64,000 nt of DNA from Atherix ibis (taxonomy: Eukaryota > Arthropoda > Insecta > Diptera > Athericidae). A program made the position numbers and the translations under genes. The stretch spans positions 9,220,326-9,284,325 of the forward strand of contig OY282609.1 in assembly GCA_958298945.1 (NCBI GenBank), read 5' to 3'. The notes beneath the pieces are model-generated. The model was not told the DNA's origin and did no database searches. It was given only the letters and a program-made list of their open reading frames with translations. The stretch's first letter is position 1, and every line of letters begins with the position of its first letter. Below are positions 61,064 to 64,000 of this stretch, one piece after another.

Positions 61064-64000
61064 AAATTTTTTTTAGATTGAGCCCTGTTGTTGTATGTTG
61101 TAAAGCTTTTTCCCTAATAAAATATAAATATGTACATACTGATTTTTTGCAATTATTAGAAAAGAAAATAAACCTTATCACTAATTGATAAAATTTATAA
61201 TAATAGAATTTAATCAATTCAACCTAATTTTTTTTTTTGCCTAATATAAAAGTTAAACTTTATTTTTTAAGAAATTATTAAAATTCAAATATTAATTTTC
61301 CATCCATGGCCATTGTGAAATTGATTAGATTTATAAAAATTATTTATATTCGATTGTGATTTAAATGATTCTTTCTTTGCAATTTATTTTTGCTGGGTAA
61401 TCTTCTTATTTAAATGGATTTTTATAGTTAAATTAATAATAATTCTTCTACTTGTAGAGCTGTGTGCATAATATCGGATAGATTAGGTTATCGTTCTTCA
61501 TGAGAATAATATTAGGGAGCTTTTCAGTGGCGGGTAATTCTCTTTGCTAGTATTGTGTTTTGGTTGACATTTGGCTATTGTAAATATACGATGCCGGGGT
61601 ACAACGAACGATCCATGTGGTCATGCCACATGACAGTTCGCCGAGAACAGAGATGATTAGATGTCAAATTCTGAAGAAAAAAAAATGTATAAACGAGAAC
61701 TAGACGTAAGAGGGAAAAATATAGTGGAAAGAGCAACAGAAAAACAGACCAGCCAAGCGAACAAACAACAAGAACACGCAGTGCAGTCGAGTGGAATGGA
61801 ACACACTGAACGAAAGGAATAGAATGCAAACAGAGAATTTCCCACGAACAAAAATCGAAACGAGATGAGTTGATTGAGTTTGTGAGGTACATTCCTCTTT
61901 CGTTTTTAGTTCATTTTTTTCGTTTCTCTTCTTTTACATTATTGCCCGTCATCCGTACGTACATCAAAAGTTCTCGCCTGTCGCGAGATGGTAGACCTTT
62001 TGTTTTGGTGCTTCATCTTTTCAGTACGGATTCGTGCAGGCATTGTCGTGTTTGTATGACGTTGTTTTATTAGCTGCGAGTACTGTGCCGCCTCTGTGCT
62101 GATTCCGTATTATTCCATACGATTATGGACATACACATACAATCGCAAACGTCTATGACTAAATCAATGTATTAACGCCATTTCCAGTTACAATACGATG
62201 GCTATGGATGTGTGTGTGTGTGTGTGTATATGGCTAAAGCATGCAGTCAAATCAGAGGGATTTTGCCATATTTAATTATTCTTGTTGTCAATTGTATTTA
62301 TTTATGCCCCCCAAAAAGAGAACATAGTGAAATTATTTCCAATTCCATTTTAAAATCTTCACAAATAATCAACAATTTCAATAAATACCATATATTAAGT
62401 CACTTTGAATTAGCTTAGAAAAATATTTAGTAACAACAAACATCTAAGGAGGGGGCAGATTGTTTTTTTTTTCTTTGCAAAAATTTATTAGTTCATCAAA
62501 AAGGAATATTTTTAATGAAATCGTACAAAATTTCTATAAATTTTGAATAAAAACCAAGAAAATGTAAACAAAAATGGCGATTTTCTTTTCATTTTGACAC
62601 GAAAGCAGAAGTAAATAAATTTCATAAAGCACTGACGAAACACTCAATTTTTTTTTTTGCGGTTGTGTGTATACATGGTGCGCCAGATTAGCATCGACGC
62701 CGCTGTAGTTGCCGCGTGTCGTCGTTCCTTCAACACTGACAGTAAAAATTTTCATAAAAACAAAATCCAAGAAATTTTCCATTAAAATTCAACGTGATTG
62801 GAATATGGTGGATTAATATGCCTGTTAGCTTTATTTCTACTAACAGGCATATTAATAATATCAGATTGTGGGCCCAAGAAAAACAACGATAATAAAATAG
62901 TGCGCGTTAACATTGAAAATGCTTTTTGAATAATTTCTTCTTCCCCGTGTGTTTGGTATTTAATGAAATTTCAGATTTCTCCAAAAAGAATTTAATCGGA
63001 CAGGAGATTTGCTATTAAGTATTCAGAAGAATAATAGAATGGGATTAATGTACTTTATTGTTTAGTTTTAGTATCATAATAAGGCATAGCACCTTATACC
63101 TCTTCTGGTCACTCACCGCACACAACACAACTCTTAGGATATTCGCATACGAAACAAAACCCTCTTTATACGTTTTATACACTAGAATTTTCAGTATTTT
63201 TTACATCATTTTCAATATAATATTATTATTTGTTTGATTTTGTTTAATAGTTTTTTTTTCTTCTTCTTGGGTACTTTTGTTGTTTCTTTTAAAGAGCAAA
63301 AACGGATACGCATATACAATTCGGATGCTAGAAGGAAAACGCAAGATTATCAAAAAGATGAAAGATGTAAAAACTGTATTATCCGTACACTGTTTGTCGT
63401 TGGTATATATTGTGCTGTGGTAGAGCGCGAGATTTTGTTCAAAGAAAAAAAAAATAATAATATTTTTTTTACTGTTCTGTCACGCGAATGAACGGAGCAC
63501 CACCGACGAACGAACAAACAACAAAATTTCTATGTACGAAGAGAACACACTCACTCACTCGAGGAAAAAGGCCACCGATATTATAGGGCTGAGAAGCACG
63601 AAAATTTTCAATGATATGCCATTCGTTCTCAGGTTATGTAATTTTCACTAAATTCAATAACATTTTGAACACAATATTTATCGTCTTACCTAAATCACTA
63701 ATAATAATTAATAACCTTTTATGTTTTGGTTATTAATTGGAAACACTTTAAAAATGATTTTTTTTTAACATCGCACCATAAAAATCTTTTGTCTCATTTT
63801 TAACAATATGGCCGTTCTTATTCGCTTCGCTTCGGTTGAAATATTTCTTTCTTCACTTTCTGTATTCCTCTTCTGGTACGTTTGTTGACCGCAATGGCGA
63901 CAGCATCACTGAACTAGAAAAGGACGCGATACGATGGCAAATTAATTGCTGCACTGGCATCGGCTTGCCTGCTTGCTCGTCGTACAAAAAACCAAAGAGG
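61064..64000. other. Intergenic region with less A/T-rich patches
   Basis: No gene could be supported. The patches at 61560-62220 and 63480-64000 are less A/T-rich, with many CG and CA words, and could be promoter or 5' UTR sequence of a gene outside or beyond the window. A GT microsatellite lies at 62208-62227 and a perfect hairpin at 62812-62856. Confidence 0.4.
62812..62856. repeat. Perfect 17-bp hairpin with 11-nt loop
   Basis: attaatatgcctgttag (62812-62828) is exactly repeated in inverse at 62840-62856, separated by ctttatttcta. No surrounding element was recognised. Confidence 0.85.

Noticed and set aside
61575..61892. 105-codon minus-strand frame near 61.7 kb as a membrane protein
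   Set aside because: It overlaps frames on both strands in a less A/T-rich block, lacks any recognised motif and has no supporting splice structure.

Overview
The window looks like part of an insect nuclear genome, most likely a dipteran. It is very A/T-rich by eye, its introns are very short (several of 58-74 nt), and it carries only three host genes that can be recognised with confidence. Nearly everything else is a graveyard of Tc1/mariner (ITm) DNA transposons. The mixture includes mauritiana/Mos1-like, irritans/Himar-like and rosa-like DD41D-type mariners; rosa-type elements were first described in tephritid flies. This suggests a brachyceran fly, but the species cannot be named from the sequence.

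Layout. 1-9.8 kb: mariner debris, including a deleted mariner (family A) inserted in a rosa-type relic (1-1215), an irritans-like relic (2001-3430) and a Mos-like fragment between two rosa relics (4560-5885), then A/T-rich DNA. 9.8-22.1 kb: a fold-back derivative of family A, two arrays of one ~151-bp satellite (12.05-12.6 and 17.2-17.75 kb), rosa relics, a non-LTR RNase H relic, and a recombinant made of two different mariners (20604-22055). 22.9-32 kb: a 2.6-kb minisatellite inside a rosa-type element, a Jockey-like reverse transcriptase relic, and a seven-unit ~418-bp tandem array made from rosa-type transposase sequence.

34.5-42.6 kb is the gene-bearing core. NUBPL (complex I Fe-S assembly ATPase, + strand) and DNTTIP2/Fcf2 (pre-rRNA processing, - strand) are convergent, with stop codons 37 bp apart. 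Next comes an uninterrupted 347-codon mariner transposase ORF with no visible inverted repeats, then a seven-exon, seven-finger C2H2 zinc-finger gene (- strand).

42.6-64 kb returns to nested transposons: rosa-type copies carrying other mariners inserted into their coding regions, more Mos-like and family A copies, pogo/Tigger relics and A/T-rich spacer.

The host genes share no evident pathway. The transposon story is coherent. Multiplied copies share disabling lesions (a lost HTH region, a common stop codon, a common internal deletion, duplicated 5' ends), so they were probably spread by transposase supplied in trans. Rosa-type sequences recur as the seed, host or neighbour of tandem satellite arrays.
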